DNA of 64,000 nt, taken from contig VRVR01000049.1 in NCBI GenBank assembly GCA_009859145.1, positions 62,001-126,000 of the forward strand, read 5' to 3'. The notes beneath the pieces are model-generated. The model searched no databases, was not told the DNA's origin, and saw only the letters and a program-made list of their open reading frames with translations. Of this stretch, positions 28,055-38,192 are shown piece by piece. The DNA is from Andalucia godoyi. Taxonomy: Eukaryota > Discoba > Jakobea > Jakobida > Andaluciidae. Within the stretch, counting starts at the first letter, position 1. Each line of letters opens with the position of its first letter. A program made the translations under genes and the position numbers.

Positions 28055-29134
28055 ATGAGCGAGACACCTCACACTATAGGCCACTCGCTTTGCGTACCTG
28101 CTAATGAACTTTTGCGAGGGTCTGAGGTGTTCACGGAAACGAAAGCAGACTTCTTCACTGGAGAACCACTCTATGCCTCTGCCGCACTACCTGACAAGGA
28201 AAATCAAGATCCATCTTCGAAACAAGCTACGGGGAAAAAGACGGCGAGAAAAGTACTGATTGGAGCTCCATTTTCTCCAAGATCCTCAAGCAAACTGCAT
28301 CCAGAAAAGGCGAGACAATCAAATAATCACGTCGCATTTGGGTCGAGGAAAAATGGTTCTTCTTCTGTTTCTCCGTCTACTCCGCGAGCTACGGGTGTCT
28401 CATTTCCCAACACCTTGCAGACCCCAGTGGAAATCCGACGTTCGAGCATTGCAGAAGAGCCGTCCAGTCTGCAAAAGATGGTAGATAAGCTATTGGCGTC
28501 CAGTCCGCACTTTACACTGCTGCGAGAAGTGAAGATCAAATCTCCTTGCTTTGTCTCCGAGGTTGTAGATTATGACTCGTGGCTTGCAGTCCAGGCTGCA
28601 GATCTTGCCTCGTTGCAGACGTTTGTGGCAGCCGAGTTTGAAAAGGTCCACCATGACCGTAACCTGGACGTGTGGGAAACTCGACACAAGGCACATGTGG
28701 ACGTCGGTGACTTCGAAGCGTTTTCAAAAGAGGAGTACTGCGCAAGGACACCAACCCCCAAACTGACGTTTTCTGATTTTGTGCAGTCGCAGAAACGATG
28801 TATGAAGAGGATGAATGAGCATCAAGGTCTGAGCGTGCATGACCATCATGCTTACTCCTCCACGAGTCCCTTTGAATCGGTCAAGAAGCAGAAGGACAGG
28901 AACATTCGGATGAAGAACCTTGCCCCCTGGGGAGACGAGGACGATCTGAAAGAAGTTCAGGAAGATCACCAAACAATTCGGCAGCTGGAATACTGGGATC
29001 TCTGCGATGCCCAAGAGCGCGCTATCCAAATGGTGCTGACAGAGTGGGACATAACTACCCCAGAGATTCCTGCGCCGAGAAGAATAACTGCAAACAAGAG
29101 AAGCAACAAGAAGGGAAAGTGCTCCATTCAATAA
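28055..29134 (+). CDS. unknown protein with KEN box and RxxL motif, securin-like architecture
   Basis: 359 residues from MSETPHT at 28055; an in-frame ATG at 28022 would add 11 hydrophobic residues. The N-terminal ~130 residues are disordered. DKENQDP (KEN at 48-50) is followed by TARKVLIG (RxxL at 65-68), the spacing and order seen in APC/C substrates such as securin. SPR, TPR and SP sites nearby could be CDK targets. The second half is more ordered and helical (PSSLQKMVDKLLASSPHFTLL, ADLASLQTFVAAEFEKVHHD), ending in a basic tail (NKRSNKKGKC). No known domain is recognised. A cell-cycle-regulated protein is a hypothesis from short motifs, which occur by chance. Confidence 0.75.
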   Translation: MSETPHTIGHSLCVPANELLRGSEVFTETKADFFTGEPLYASAALPDKENQDPSSKQATGKKTARKVLIGAPFSPRSSSKLHPEKARQSNNHVAFGSRKNGSSSVSPSTPRATGVSFPNTLQTPVEIRRSSIAEEPSSLQKMVDKLLASSPHFTLLREVKIKSPCFVSEVVDYDSWLAVQAADLASLQTFVAAEFEKVHHDRNLDVWETRHKAHVDVGDFEAFSKEEYCARTPTPKLTFSDFVQSQKRCMKRMNEHQGLSVHDHHAYSSTSPFESVKKQKDRNIRMKNLAPWGDEDDLKEVQEDHQTIRQLEYWDLCDAQERAIQMVLTEWDITTPEIPAPRRITANKRSNKKGKCSIQ

Positions 29135-29272
29135 TTTTGTATATAAAAACCGTACACGGACAACAACAACAACAGCAAAACAAAAACAAAACACGCATTA
29201 AAAACATGAAATGGGAGAGAGGAGAGAGGAGGGGGAGTTTCATCGGCATTCAAATGCCTTACAATACTGCGT

Positions 29273-30526
29273 TTACTTGATTTGTCGCGACAACGCCGCA
29301 AACCGGTTGGACAGACTCTTCGTCTTGTCAATAACGTCTTGGTACACAGACGACTGGGGAGTTCTCATCTGAACGACACCAGCAGAGTCCATCTTGGCAT
29401 CAAGGCGGGCACCTCGGATCACTTCAACAATCCAGCGTTCGGTCTTCTCCAAGTCCGAAGAACAAAATCCCAGCTTGTTTGCAATGTCCTCAATGCGGGC
29501 ACGAGTGTGCAGCTTGCAGTACGCTTCGGTCCACGCCACTCGCATGGACTCGAGAACGTCGTCTGATGACTTGACCAAGATTGGATCCTTGCAGAGTCCA
29601 TTCAAGCATTCCTTCAAATCAGCCTCAGCTGAAAGCACATCATATCGAGAGTACAGCGACACAACAAATGATGTCATGGCATCTTGGTACATTGCAGCAT
29701 TCGCAACACAGACGGCAGCGACGTCGCGAACATAAGTGTCTCTTCTCTTGGATGATCGAACAGAAAGAGCAGAGGCTGCAAGATATCTGAGCAAATGAGG
29801 AGCTACAGATTCGAGTGTGTGGAGATATACTGGATTGTTGAGGACGAAGTCGACAAACAAGAGATCTTGTCGCTGAGGAGTCTGCATTTGATACTGCTTA
29901 ATCGGAGAGACGCGATGCACAAGGAGGAACCAGTGAAGAAGCCACGATCGTTCAACGGCAAGATCTCTAGCGGACTGTGCCGTAACCTGCTCTGCAACTT
30001 CGTCAATAGCCTGTCGCAGCTCCCAGAAGGTTTCCTTGGCTTCTCCGTGCTTCTGCAACAAAATCTCGCAGGAAAGCTTTCCCCACAGCAGCTTCTTCTT
30101 GTCGACAACCGACACTTGCGCGGAAATGTTCTCATAGCATACCTGCAACGTCGCCAGGGAATCATTGTACTGTCCACAGTCGTACATGAATCGGGCAACA
30201 TCCAATAGGATAATAAACTGCTCACGACTAAGGCCAGCGCTGGGTTTGGAAGACATCACTTCGTGTGCCATTTGCGATTTCTCTCTCAAGGCCGACAAAA
30301 CCGCTGCCGATTTGGCCTCCAGATCAAAGCTCGGCTGCCCAAGTCCAGCAAGCGTCTCCATCTGGGCGGTAAGCATGTTCGTGGAGGAGAGGATGGCAAG
30401 CCTCTGGTTCAGAATCTCGGTGAGAGGATACACCTTCTCCTTCTCGAGAAAATCGAGAATCGGGAGCAGCAAATGCCGGTCTAGCGATTGGGCCAGCAGC
30501 GGCGTAGCATCTGAAAACTTTGGCAT
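29273..30526 (-). CDS. EIF3E: eukaryotic translation initiation factor 3 subunit E (INT6)
   Basis: 417 residues from MPKFSDAT at 30526; the frame extends upstream but those residues do not look like the family. Landmarks in order are LDRHLLLPILDFLEKEKVY, LSSTNML, ARFMYDCGQYNDSLATL, LLWGKLSCEILLQ and ERSWLLHWFLLV. VAPHLLRYLAASAL comes next, then the PCI winged-helix end (ERWIVEVIRGARLDAKMDS, YQDVIDKTKSLSNRFAALS). The order and length match eIF3e, which scaffolds the PCI-MPN core of eIF3 on the 40S ribosome. It converges with the KEN-box gene. Confidence 0.95.
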   Translation of the reverse strand: MPKFSDATPLLAQSLDRHLLLPILDFLEKEKVYPLTEILNQRLAILSSTNMLTAQMETLAGLGQPSFDLEAKSAAVLSALREKSQMAHEVMSSKPSAGLSREQFIILLDVARFMYDCGQYNDSLATLQVCYENISAQVSVVDKKKLLWGKLSCEILLQKHGEAKETFWELRQAIDEVAEQVTAQSARDLAVERSWLLHWFLLVHRVSPIKQYQMQTPQRQDLLFVDFVLNNPVYLHTLESVAPHLLRYLAASALSVRSSKRRDTYVRDVAAVCVANAAMYQDAMTSFVVSLYSRYDVLSAEADLKECLNGLCKDPILVKSSDDVLESMRVAWTEAYCKLHTRARIEDIANKLGFCSSDLEKTERWIVEVIRGARLDAKMDSAGVVQMRTPQSSVYQDVIDKTKSLSNRFAALSRQIK

Positions 30527-33160
30527 CCTTGGTCCTAACAACGCGGCACAATAAAGGAATGAGATAAGCCACTTAACAAAACTCGACTCCAAATATCACA
30601 AACAATGGACAGAAGCATCTCGAATTTCAGACCATTTCCCTCCACTGAAGGCCGGACCTTGATTGCCTTTTTGTTAGGCAAACAAAAATTCGCCCTTGTT
30701 CGTGCTGTTGATGCTTTCCCTTGATGCATGCTTCTTGCCGTAAAATCTGCATGAAAACGCTGGGTGGAAAAAGAGTCTGCGCCTGAAACTTTTGAACGAT
30801 CGTTTCGCTGCTGCGAGAATGCTGTTTGTGGAGTTCTCCGTAAGAGGTATCAGTCAACGATGGTTTCCATCGAAGATGTAGATTATCCATGTATGTTTAT
30901 TTGATTGTGTTTCATTGATGGAGCAGGAAGCAAGCTGATGATGAATAGAAATTGCGTTACCGTAATGATTATCATGATTCCACATAATTTCGTACTGAAG
31001 TTTCCCTTCCTGTTTCTTTTTCTTTATCGTTTGTCTAAATTCTGATGCTTATTGTCCAGAACTATTTGATGTCCCTGCGTTGATCAACTCTGGCAAGGAT
31101 GCAGTGAATCACACCATCCGTGTGGGTTGATAGTTTTGCAATATCGGGCGTTCGCGGGATCGCCGAGATAGGGTAGTGAAAAGCTTCTTTGTACAGATGA
31201 TCTGTCCAACTAACTTGCGCAACGTTATGTAACATTTCAATCACTGCCATCCTCCCCGCCCCCACAATGCACATGCGCCAGACAAATAATGATCGCAACA
31301 GTGATAGAGGAGGGGGACAGTAAAAAGGAGGTGTCGCCCTGCGTTAAAATACGTTGCTTCAGGAGCGATAACTGCATCCCAAGTTACTAAAGCCTGTTTG
31401 CTGATCCCCCCTGCCACTTATTCCTGACCAGCCGGCAGGATACGCTCCCGGTCAAAGAGACCAACAGAGCTGATATGGCAAATAAACAACCAAAAAAATT
31501 ACAAAAGAACGCCAGCTTACAATGCCCACTGACACGGACACACTTGCTAAGCACTCTGTCGAGCTCCTTTCACACTGCCCAGTCCAAAAACGTCTTCCAA
31601 CGATCATATAGAATGATAATGACGCATTCCTTGTTACAGTTCGCTGTTTCCAAAAACGGTTGTTCAAGTCCCGTTTGCGGCATCAAAAACCCGAATGTTG
31701 GATCCATTTTCTTGGAGTTAACAGTCGCTTCGTTGGTAGCCGCCATTGCAAAATCGCAGAAAGCCATCATTACACAAAATCTCCACAAGACACAAAAGCT
31801 CAGACATCTCACAGATAGCTCGAAAGCATGTTGACACAGTTGTTGGGAATGTGGTTTCGACATCCCAGCCTGAAGTTGAAGAGAATAAAAGACGCAGCGA
31901 ACATCGGTAACAGCAACGACTCCGTGTTTCCCGCTGATCCTTCGTCGGCCTCGAACCCTTCAGCTGCAAGGCATATCCCTTTTCCATTTCACGGTCTCGA
32001 GCAGTAAACGACTGAAAGATAGGTTTCTTAGTCTCCCATACATCCTCGTCGCCTTCGCTTACGATAAAGCTCGTTCACACAAGTGCACGTTGTCTGTTAA
32101 GCTGAATTACGTTGTAATTTCGGTCACTCTGTCAGCGATGCTCTGTATATAAACTAACAATACAACATCCGGTCAGGGAGCAGGCTGCATGCCAAAGACA
32201 ATGACACTCACAAAAAAAGGCAACATGATTTTGTTGAAGAAAAGAGGGAAAAGACGGAAATAACTTCACGAAATCCAACACTGCGGTTTGTAGCGAACAT
32301 CATTCCCTTGAGACAGACTCTTGCTTATGCAGCTGTCGGAAGTCGAGTTGACAGCAAGCTGAACTTTAATCTTTTTTGAATAGGTTGAAGATCCGTTTCT
32401 GAAAGCTAATCTGCTGCTGATTGGTACTCTTGAAAAAGTCAAATACCTGTTTGGAGACAATTCTGGAGGCGCACACGCATAAGGACTGCCAACAAACACG
32501 GGGGCTTGAGGGTAAATGCGCTCAGAAGGAATCAGGATCCTTTGGAGCTGAACTGAACATCTTTTCAGTTAATTTTCCTGTAGTTTTCAGGTTTTAGGAA
32601 GGATCATTTTCAGTAGCATTTTGTGACGAACAATAGCTGCAGCTTGAAACTACCTATTACTGTTCATCACCCGAGATAGGAAGACACATTTGACAGTAGT
32701 GCATTTCTTGTGATCTTCTTGCCAGGGAACTGCTCAGTATCGCCATTGTCCATTGCAACCGTTCCACGCTGTCACTTTTTCCTGTTTTTTTCTTGTTTTG
32801 CGCTTGCAATCAGAACAATCCCATAGTTGGAAATTGCCACTGAGTAAGCAAACATCCATTTTATCGATCGCCCCAAGGAGAGCAATGGCTGCACTGCAAG
32901 CTGCATTGGCTGAGAAGAGGTTTTTGTTTTCCAACTGCAACTCTTCCATGAGATCTTCTCAATGTCCTTTTCCACCTATATTCCGCGCAGATTGCTGCGA
33001 CCCCCTCAACTGTTCAGACTGCCTTGGAGACATTGTTGCAGCAGACAAGGACCTTTGGTGTTCATTTCGGTCCTCGTCTCAAGAATAGTCAGTTTTTTTC
33101 GAATTGGCGAAAGTTGCTACGCAGAGTGGAAATGCCGCTTCCGATTTTCATGAATAGCGG
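30527..33160. other. gene-poor region, no confident gene
   Basis: This is the longest stretch without a convincing gene in the window. The open frames are under ~120 codons, overlap on both strands and lack recognisable domains. A minus-strand frame at 32734-32970 reads DIEKIMEELQLENKNLFSAN with an AG immediately before it, so it could be a lone exon or a decayed piece. Base composition is mixed, with A/T-rich patches at 31000-31050 and 32200-32260. Confidence 0.5.
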
Positions 33161-33560
33161 CTGATTTAGCCACCGTGTTGCTGATCCTGCTGATAGTGGC
33201 ATATCTGTTTGTTGCCGCAGCTGTTGCGTTCCGTTACAATCACAATAGCATCGTGTTGTTCGAACTTTTTGTTGGTGTGCCCCAGCGCAAATGGTTTTCT
33301 GCATCACCGACGTTTGCTGAGAGAAATGGAGGATCTGTACCCCAAGACGGAGTACTAAGTTGAAAACATTCTGTCGCCACTGGCGAATCAGCATTAAAGT
33401 CTTTAGTTCGTGAAGGTGACAGTGGGTTTATCATACGCCACTCAGAAGGCGTCTGTTGCAACAAATCTGTTTATTCAGAGGACTGTCTTTCCATGTGATG
33501 TTTGGAATGGCTTTCGAACATGTTTGCTGCAGAATTTGCCAAGTGGATTGTTCAGAGATT
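33161..33560 (+). pseudogene. possible decayed membrane-protein fragment
   Basis: A plus-strand frame at about 33175-33363 reads a transmembrane-like helix (VLLILLIVAYLFVAAAVAFR) followed by ELFVGVPQRKWFSAS. A helix followed by 'F-x-x-[IV]-P' is reminiscent of the C-terminal part of protist multi-pass receptor-like proteins. It has no ATG, and reading continues only by changing frame (EDLYPKTEY, then VENILSPLANQH). I read it as a remnant; a chance hydrophobic frame remains possible. Confidence 0.25.
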
Positions 33561-33580
33561 CATTGATTTACTGGCAAAAA

Positions 33581-33581
33581 T

Positions 33582-33614
<33 letters not shown>
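33581..33614. repeat. (GA)n microsatellite
   Basis: About seventeen GA dinucleotides in the gene-poor region downstream of the UVRAG-like gene. Confidence 0.95.
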
Positions 33615-33868
33615 AAGAGAATTGGTTTAACTCTGCTTCTGTGAGGAGATTCCACCGGTGGTGCGTCCGGTATCGACGACTATCAAAATGTTTGCAGATG
33701 AATCAAACGTGCAACAAAGTTTTCCACGCCTGCAGAAAGGATCTTTTGCGAAGCCCATCACGATGAAAAGCTACCATCAAGGGACTGCACGTGCGAACGC
33801 AGACGCGATTTGCTAACGTCCCCCTCCCCCCGATGTCACAAATAAAAGACAACGGCATCGACAGACGT

Positions 33869-35200
33869 TCAAGGCTGAATGGGAATTGAGACATTCGCCG
33901 AAAAACGTTGATCGGAATGACGATTCAACACAGAAATCAGAGTTCCAAATCCTGCATCATCAACATAGCAGAATTCGCGGACGAGAACTTTGTGCAATCG
34001 TTGGAGAAATAGACTGAGCATTCGAAGTCCAATGTGCACTCGCGAAAGCTCGGTTGATCGAGAAACGAACAGCGGAAACTCATGCAGTACGAAGGGACCG
34101 TCCGAGACGGACATTCTCGACTGAGCTATACATATCGACGAATGCGATCCTCTGAGTCTTACTGAAAACTCCGGTCCCAGTTCTGGACCAAAGAAACGTA
34201 AACAGACAAAAGAAAAATGCGCGAGCACCGATAGCAGATCAGACAGTGGAAGATCGGCGTTCTCATCACCAATTCGAACACGCTTGAGGAGCGAATCCAA
34301 GTAGCCGCAAACATCACGGATACGAAGTAATGCGCCCAAAGAATTGATGAACGAAAAATACCTCGCCTGAACTTGCTGTTCCAACGTAACATATTGAGAC
34401 CGTAAAAGAGCCACCTGCGCAGACATCGCAGAACAACTATCTCTACGATGACCATTTTGTTCGCACAGCGCTTCTTGTTTCGCCCGTATCTTATCGCGGA
34501 GGGTCTGCACACGAGATTGAACGACATCCCGGCGTTGCCGTAAAATGCCGACACTCGTCAACTCCTTGCATTTTGACTCGGTTTCCCGAACTTCGCCCCA
34601 AAGTTGAGACAGCGCAGCCGAAAGCGTTGAGCATTTCTTCATCGCAACTGTCGCATTTTCCAAAGTATTCAACATCTGAGTTCTTCTGCTTGCTCTTGAT
34701 CTGGGAAAAGCTTGCTCATCTGCGTTGAGCTCCTTGTACATGACAGCAAACGACTCGGGAATCGACTTTCGAGGCACGGCGACAGATCCGTCCGAGAGAT
34801 GGAAAAGAGGGAAATTAAAAGGAAGTCCTGGAATATGAAGATCGCTTGGAGAAATAATAAATAGGTCACGTGGAAACGAAAGCTCCACAGACAAGAATTC
34901 GGAATTACATCCGCCGTTTTCCAAAACATAAAACCGGACAACAACATTGGCAATGGGCTTTGTATGCGACATCGCCAGCTCCGGAACCTGCAGAACCGCT
35001 TTCCGAAGAGAAAAAGGATACCAAGAGGGATGAAGGGAATACGAGACATATTCAGATTCGTACACAGCAATCAAGGACTCCTTGTCAACATTTCCAGTGT
35101 CACGCAATAAAACTGAATAGCCGACACGGAGAGAAGGTAATTTGGGTGAATTGAAAACAAAGTTTCTCAGCCCGATGCCGTCGAGACTCCAAATGTCCAT
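33869..35200 (-). CDS. UVRAG/Vps38-like autophagy and endosomal PI3-kinase subunit
   Basis: 443 residues from the ATG at 35200. The frame remains open upstream to a stop, and the extra residues (RAIFIEPDRQRRFGGR) look plausible, so an upstream exon or other start cannot be excluded. The N-terminal half resembles a C2 domain: VGYSVLLRDT, then YESEYVSYSLHPSWYPFSL, like the 'SE...NPTW' segment of UVRAG. A coiled coil follows at ~225-310 (LRQRRDVVQSRVQTLRDKI), running into SFINSLGALLRIRDVCGYL. A C-terminal mixed alpha/beta block resembles the BARA-like region. UVRAG/Vps38 partners Beclin/Atg6, Vps34 and Vps15 in complex II. The call rests on domain order rather than a catalytic motif. Confidence 0.5.
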   Translation of the reverse strand: MDIWSLDGIGLRNFVFNSPKLPSLRVGYSVLLRDTGNVDKESLIAVYESEYVSYSLHPSWYPFSLRKAVLQVPELAMSHTKPIANVVVRFYVLENGGCNSEFLSVELSFPRDLFIISPSDLHIPGLPFNFPLFHLSDGSVAVPRKSIPESFAVMYKELNADEQAFPRSRASRRTQMLNTLENATVAMKKCSTLSAALSQLWGEVRETESKCKELTSVGILRQRRDVVQSRVQTLRDKIRAKQEALCEQNGHRRDSCSAMSAQVALLRSQYVTLEQQVQARYFSFINSLGALLRIRDVCGYLDSLLKRVRIGDENADLPLSDLLSVLAHFSFVCLRFFGPELGPEFSVRLRGSHSSICIAQSRMSVSDGPFVLHEFPLFVSRSTELSRVHIGLRMLSLFLQRLHKVLVREFCYVDDAGFGTLISVLNRHSDQRFSANVSIPIQP

Positions 35201-35517
35201 CCTCCCCCCAAAACGCCGTTGTCTGTCTGGCTCTATGAAAATGGCACGGACCAACGGGATTGTTGTTTCTTCACACTTTTCCTGGCGCTTTCCCACCGTG
35301 TTTTTTTCTGTTTCTGCTGTCCTGGCTGCCACTCTCGGAAGTGCGACTCAACTTTGTGCGAATGTCTCTTTGATCTCCGGTCTGAAGTCTGCCGTTCCAC
35401 AACGATATCTTTTGGTTTTGTTTTTTTAAATCTCTGTCTCCACTCTATTTCTATGTGTCCTCCCTTCTTCAGCGTTATAAATAACGAAAAACAAACAAAG
35501 CAAACAATCAAAAGCGA

Positions 35518-36378
35518 ATGTTCAAAATAGATTGGGATTCGCTCAGGCGACTTGAAAATGCTGCGCTTATTTCTGTCAATGAGGTGCTGAAGTCTCTTCG
35601 TGAGAACTCTCAGTTACCTCCATTTCTCGACGATATTTTCGTGACGGATCTCTCCTTTGGTTCTCTTCCTCCGACTATAGAGTTGTACGATATATGTCCG
35701 TTGCAAATGAGTGCTTCGTCTCTTCCGCTTCCAGAGACCTCGGCAGAGACGACTGCTGGGTCTTTGCAACATGTCTCACTGGACTGGCTTGAGCTGTTGC
35801 TTTCTGGTTTGGATGGCTGTGTGAAGGTCCGAGTCCACTATCGCGGATCAGCATTTGCTGTCGTCAGAACTGCTATTCATGTCCAGCAACTGGTGGTTCT
35901 TCCGCTGGAGTTTGAAATATCAAAGATACAATTGGATGGCCTTTTGTGTTTTGAAATTGATTCTGCGAATGACGAGTTGCGAGTGTTCTTCGAACCTCAT
36001 AATCACGTGGACGATGTGTCTTCTGGGATGGATTTGAGTGACTCTCCTTCCTTCTTCGGCTCTGATGTGCATCATGAAGATGAGATGGATGATGACGATG
36101 AGTTCAATAATGATGATGACGACGACGATGACTGCAATGGCGGTGTGGATACAGATGGTCTGTCCAAACAGTCTCGAGTTTTGCACGGAATTGAAATCCG
36201 TCCAAGGATTGGTGCTCCAGAACAAGCCCGACTGAGTGTCGGTATCGACAAAGTACAATTTTTGGTGATTAGTTTTGTCAAGAATCTGTTCCGAGACAGG
36301 CTACTGCACCCAAATTGTATTCGGAAGCGAGGGCTGCGGACGCTGTTTCGATCACAGAAACATCACGTGAATCCTTGA
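35518..36378 (+). CDS. MDM12: Mdm12-like ERMES subunit (SMP domain)
   Basis: 286 residues from the ATG at 35518. The start MFKIDWDSL, the segment PPFLDDIFVTDLSFGSLPPTIELYDICPL, and the end VQFLVISFVKNLFRDRLLHPN correspond to the first strand, the conserved 'lGxxPPxielxdI' stretch and the last helix of Mdm12's SMP lipid-transfer domain. A poly-Asp insertion (~187-206) interrupts the domain, as low-complexity inserts do in fungal Mdm12. Mdm12 bridges Mmm1 on the ER and Mdm34 on the mitochondrial outer membrane and carries phospholipids at contact sites. ERMES is absent from animals and plants but known from fungi and several protist groups. Confidence 0.8.
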   Translation: MFKIDWDSLRRLENAALISVNEVLKSLRENSQLPPFLDDIFVTDLSFGSLPPTIELYDICPLQMSASSLPLPETSAETTAGSLQHVSLDWLELLLSGLDGCVKVRVHYRGSAFAVVRTAIHVQQLVVLPLEFEISKIQLDGLLCFEIDSANDELRVFFEPHNHVDDVSSGMDLSDSPSFFGSDVHHEDEMDDDDEFNNDDDDDDDCNGGVDTDGLSKQSRVLHGIEIRPRIGAPEQARLSVGIDKVQFLVISFVKNLFRDRLLHPNCIRKRGLRTLFRSQKHHVNP

Positions 36379-36463
36379 ACTATTTTTTACATATTCGATG
36401 ACAATGGATTTCTTTCTGACTGGGAGTCTCTCCTCTGAGGAGCCCTGGAATCATGGATCTGTT

Positions 36464-37954
36464 TCAGATTTCAAAGTTGCGGGATGCAACGAGCTTCCGT
36501 TCCAACAGGCATTGCAAAACGAACATGTAAGAGATCATAGGCTTTGATGCATCCCGAGAATAGGTTTTTAGGGAGCGTCGACCTTCGCAAGTGGGATCAC
36601 ACAAGATCATGATATCGTCTTCTTGTTGCATGTCACCTTGTATGACTCCTCCCAGTTGGGGAATGAGACTCATCAACATTTGATGAGAGTTTCCTCCAAA
36701 CAATCCGTATAAAAAGAAGTTCTTTCCTCTAAACAAAGTGTCTTCTTCCGCAATTTTGCTGTTTAGCGAATTCTGAAGTGCTTCTGTGGAAGCAATGAAT
36801 GGGTCGACGGATACCCACATGCTCTCTGCGTTGCAGTACAGAATGTATTCATCTCTTATGATCGGAATCCCATGCAACAGCCCTAGAAGAACTGCTTGGG
36901 ATTCAACGGCTTCAAATCGACTATTGCATTTCGAAATAATCAGTGATACATCGGAAGAGAAGGACGATGCCAACTTGCCCCGCAGAGGACCACATAAGGA
37001 TCGCATCAGCTTCACCTTTGATTCGGAGACAGACGGACTGACCAGAATGGTCTTTTCCCCGTTGGAGTTGGCGCCGGACCGAGATGACCGAATGCTGACT
37101 GTCTCCGATTCTTCCGTTGAAACATCGGGAGCCTGTCGATCTTTGTCAGTCTTTCGTTTCTTCGGTGTAACTGCGTCCGCAGGAGCCAGTTCCTTCGACA
37201 GTGGGCTCGGCGGCCGTTTGCATGGCTCTTTGGGTTTTGCTTTCTTGCTGCTTCCCGAGTCCTTCTTTTCCAGTACACGAGCGGTCTGCACTAGAGGAGT
37301 TTGTAAAACTGGCTTGGGCAACTCTGCATCCTTGTTACATCGTCGGATTGCTGTGTCCAACTCAAGTTTGACGTTCTGATAGTCTGCCACAGCAGCAGCC
37401 AACTCGTGACCCATAGAAATCTCCAACGTCTTGAATCTCACACCCAATTCGGCGTCCGAAAGTAGAGAAACATGCTTCACGTCTTCTTCAACCCGCTGTT
37501 CCCACTTGCGAACTTCTGCAACTCCATTCACCCGTGCAGATTCTCGTGTTCGCAGTGGCCTCGGATCTTCCACCGTGGCGCCAGCTGTTGGAGCCACATT
37601 CTCCTTGTTGAGCAGATGAGACGTGTCCTGAACCGATTGCTGAGTGCATGATACTGCACGTACGCCTTGTGTCTGAGAAACAAACCGCAAATCCTCGAGG
37701 TGCTGGAAGTGTCGAACAATATTCTCCATCTGCAAATTCGGTTTCAAAGCTCGCTTCCACACAGGATTTTTGCAAACAGGGCATTCCTGCTTAAGGCGAA
37801 TTGCTCCCAAGATGCACTCCTGGCAGAAGGTATGGCTGCAAGGTGTGATGGATGGGATTTGGAACAATTCATAACAGATAGGACAGCACAGTTCCTGCGC
37901 GAGTGCCTTGAAATGCGCTTTCGTTGAAGACGATTTGGAGGGTGCAGTCGCCAT
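36464..37954 (-). CDS. BRCA1/BARD1-like RING and tandem-BRCT protein
   Basis: 496 residues from MATAPSK at 37954. A RING finger sits at ~23-62 (CPICYELFQIPSITPCSHTFCQECI, then CPVC), followed by a helix resembling the BRCA1/BARD1 RING-flanking helix (NLQMENIVRHFQHLEDL). The central ~250 residues are Ser/Lys-rich and disordered. The C-terminal ~200 residues form two BRCT repeats: the first from TILVSPSVSESKVKLM through VLLGLLHGIPIIRDEYILY, the second from FRGKNFFLYGLFGG through ISYMFVLQCLLERK. N-terminal RING plus C-terminal tandem BRCT is the architecture of BRCA1 and, with ankyrin repeats, BARD1; none are visible here. The likely role is a ubiquitin ligase in DNA-damage signalling. Confidence 0.78.
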   Translation of the reverse strand: MATAPSKSSSTKAHFKALAQELCCPICYELFQIPSITPCSHTFCQECILGAIRLKQECPVCKNPVWKRALKPNLQMENIVRHFQHLEDLRFVSQTQGVRAVSCTQQSVQDTSHLLNKENVAPTAGATVEDPRPLRTRESARVNGVAEVRKWEQRVEEDVKHVSLLSDAELGVRFKTLEISMGHELAAAVADYQNVKLELDTAIRRCNKDAELPKPVLQTPLVQTARVLEKKDSGSSKKAKPKEPCKRPPSPLSKELAPADAVTPKKRKTDKDRQAPDVSTEESETVSIRSSRSGANSNGEKTILVSPSVSESKVKLMRSLCGPLRGKLASSFSSDVSLIISKCNSRFEAVESQAVLLGLLHGIPIIRDEYILYCNAESMWVSVDPFIASTEALQNSLNSKIAEEDTLFRGKNFFLYGLFGGNSHQMLMSLIPQLGGVIQGDMQQEDDIMILCDPTCEGRRSLKTYSRDASKPMISYMFVLQCLLERKLVASRNFEI

Positions 37955-38192
37955 GAAAATGTGAAATGGAAAAAAGAAGAAAAACACAAAAAAGCAACAG
38001 CAAAATATATTTGCACCTTTTTTTGTGGATTTTTTTTTTTGCTTTGGCGCGGTGAAGAAGGCTGAAGAAAACGAGAATTCTCCAAAGTCGGTAGTCGGTA
38101 GTCGGAACTCGCAAGACACATTCCCGCGTTTCTTGAAATTGGCGGACTTTCGAGGCCCATTTGAGGATACCCCATCGGCCTCACACAAATGT

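Noticed and set aside
31062-31298. Minus-strand frame reading AVIEMLHNVAQV and PISAIPRTPDIAKL
   Set aside because: It looks protein-like but is only 78 codons, has no recognisable family, and such lengths occur by chance.
31655-31680. B-box-like string GTTCAAGTCC suggesting a tRNA
   Set aside because: No A box at the right distance and no acceptor, D or anticodon stems can be formed.
31475-31834. Plus-strand frame of 119 codons in the gene-poor region
   Set aside because: No domain, competing minus-strand frames of equal length, and composition typical of non-coding sequence.
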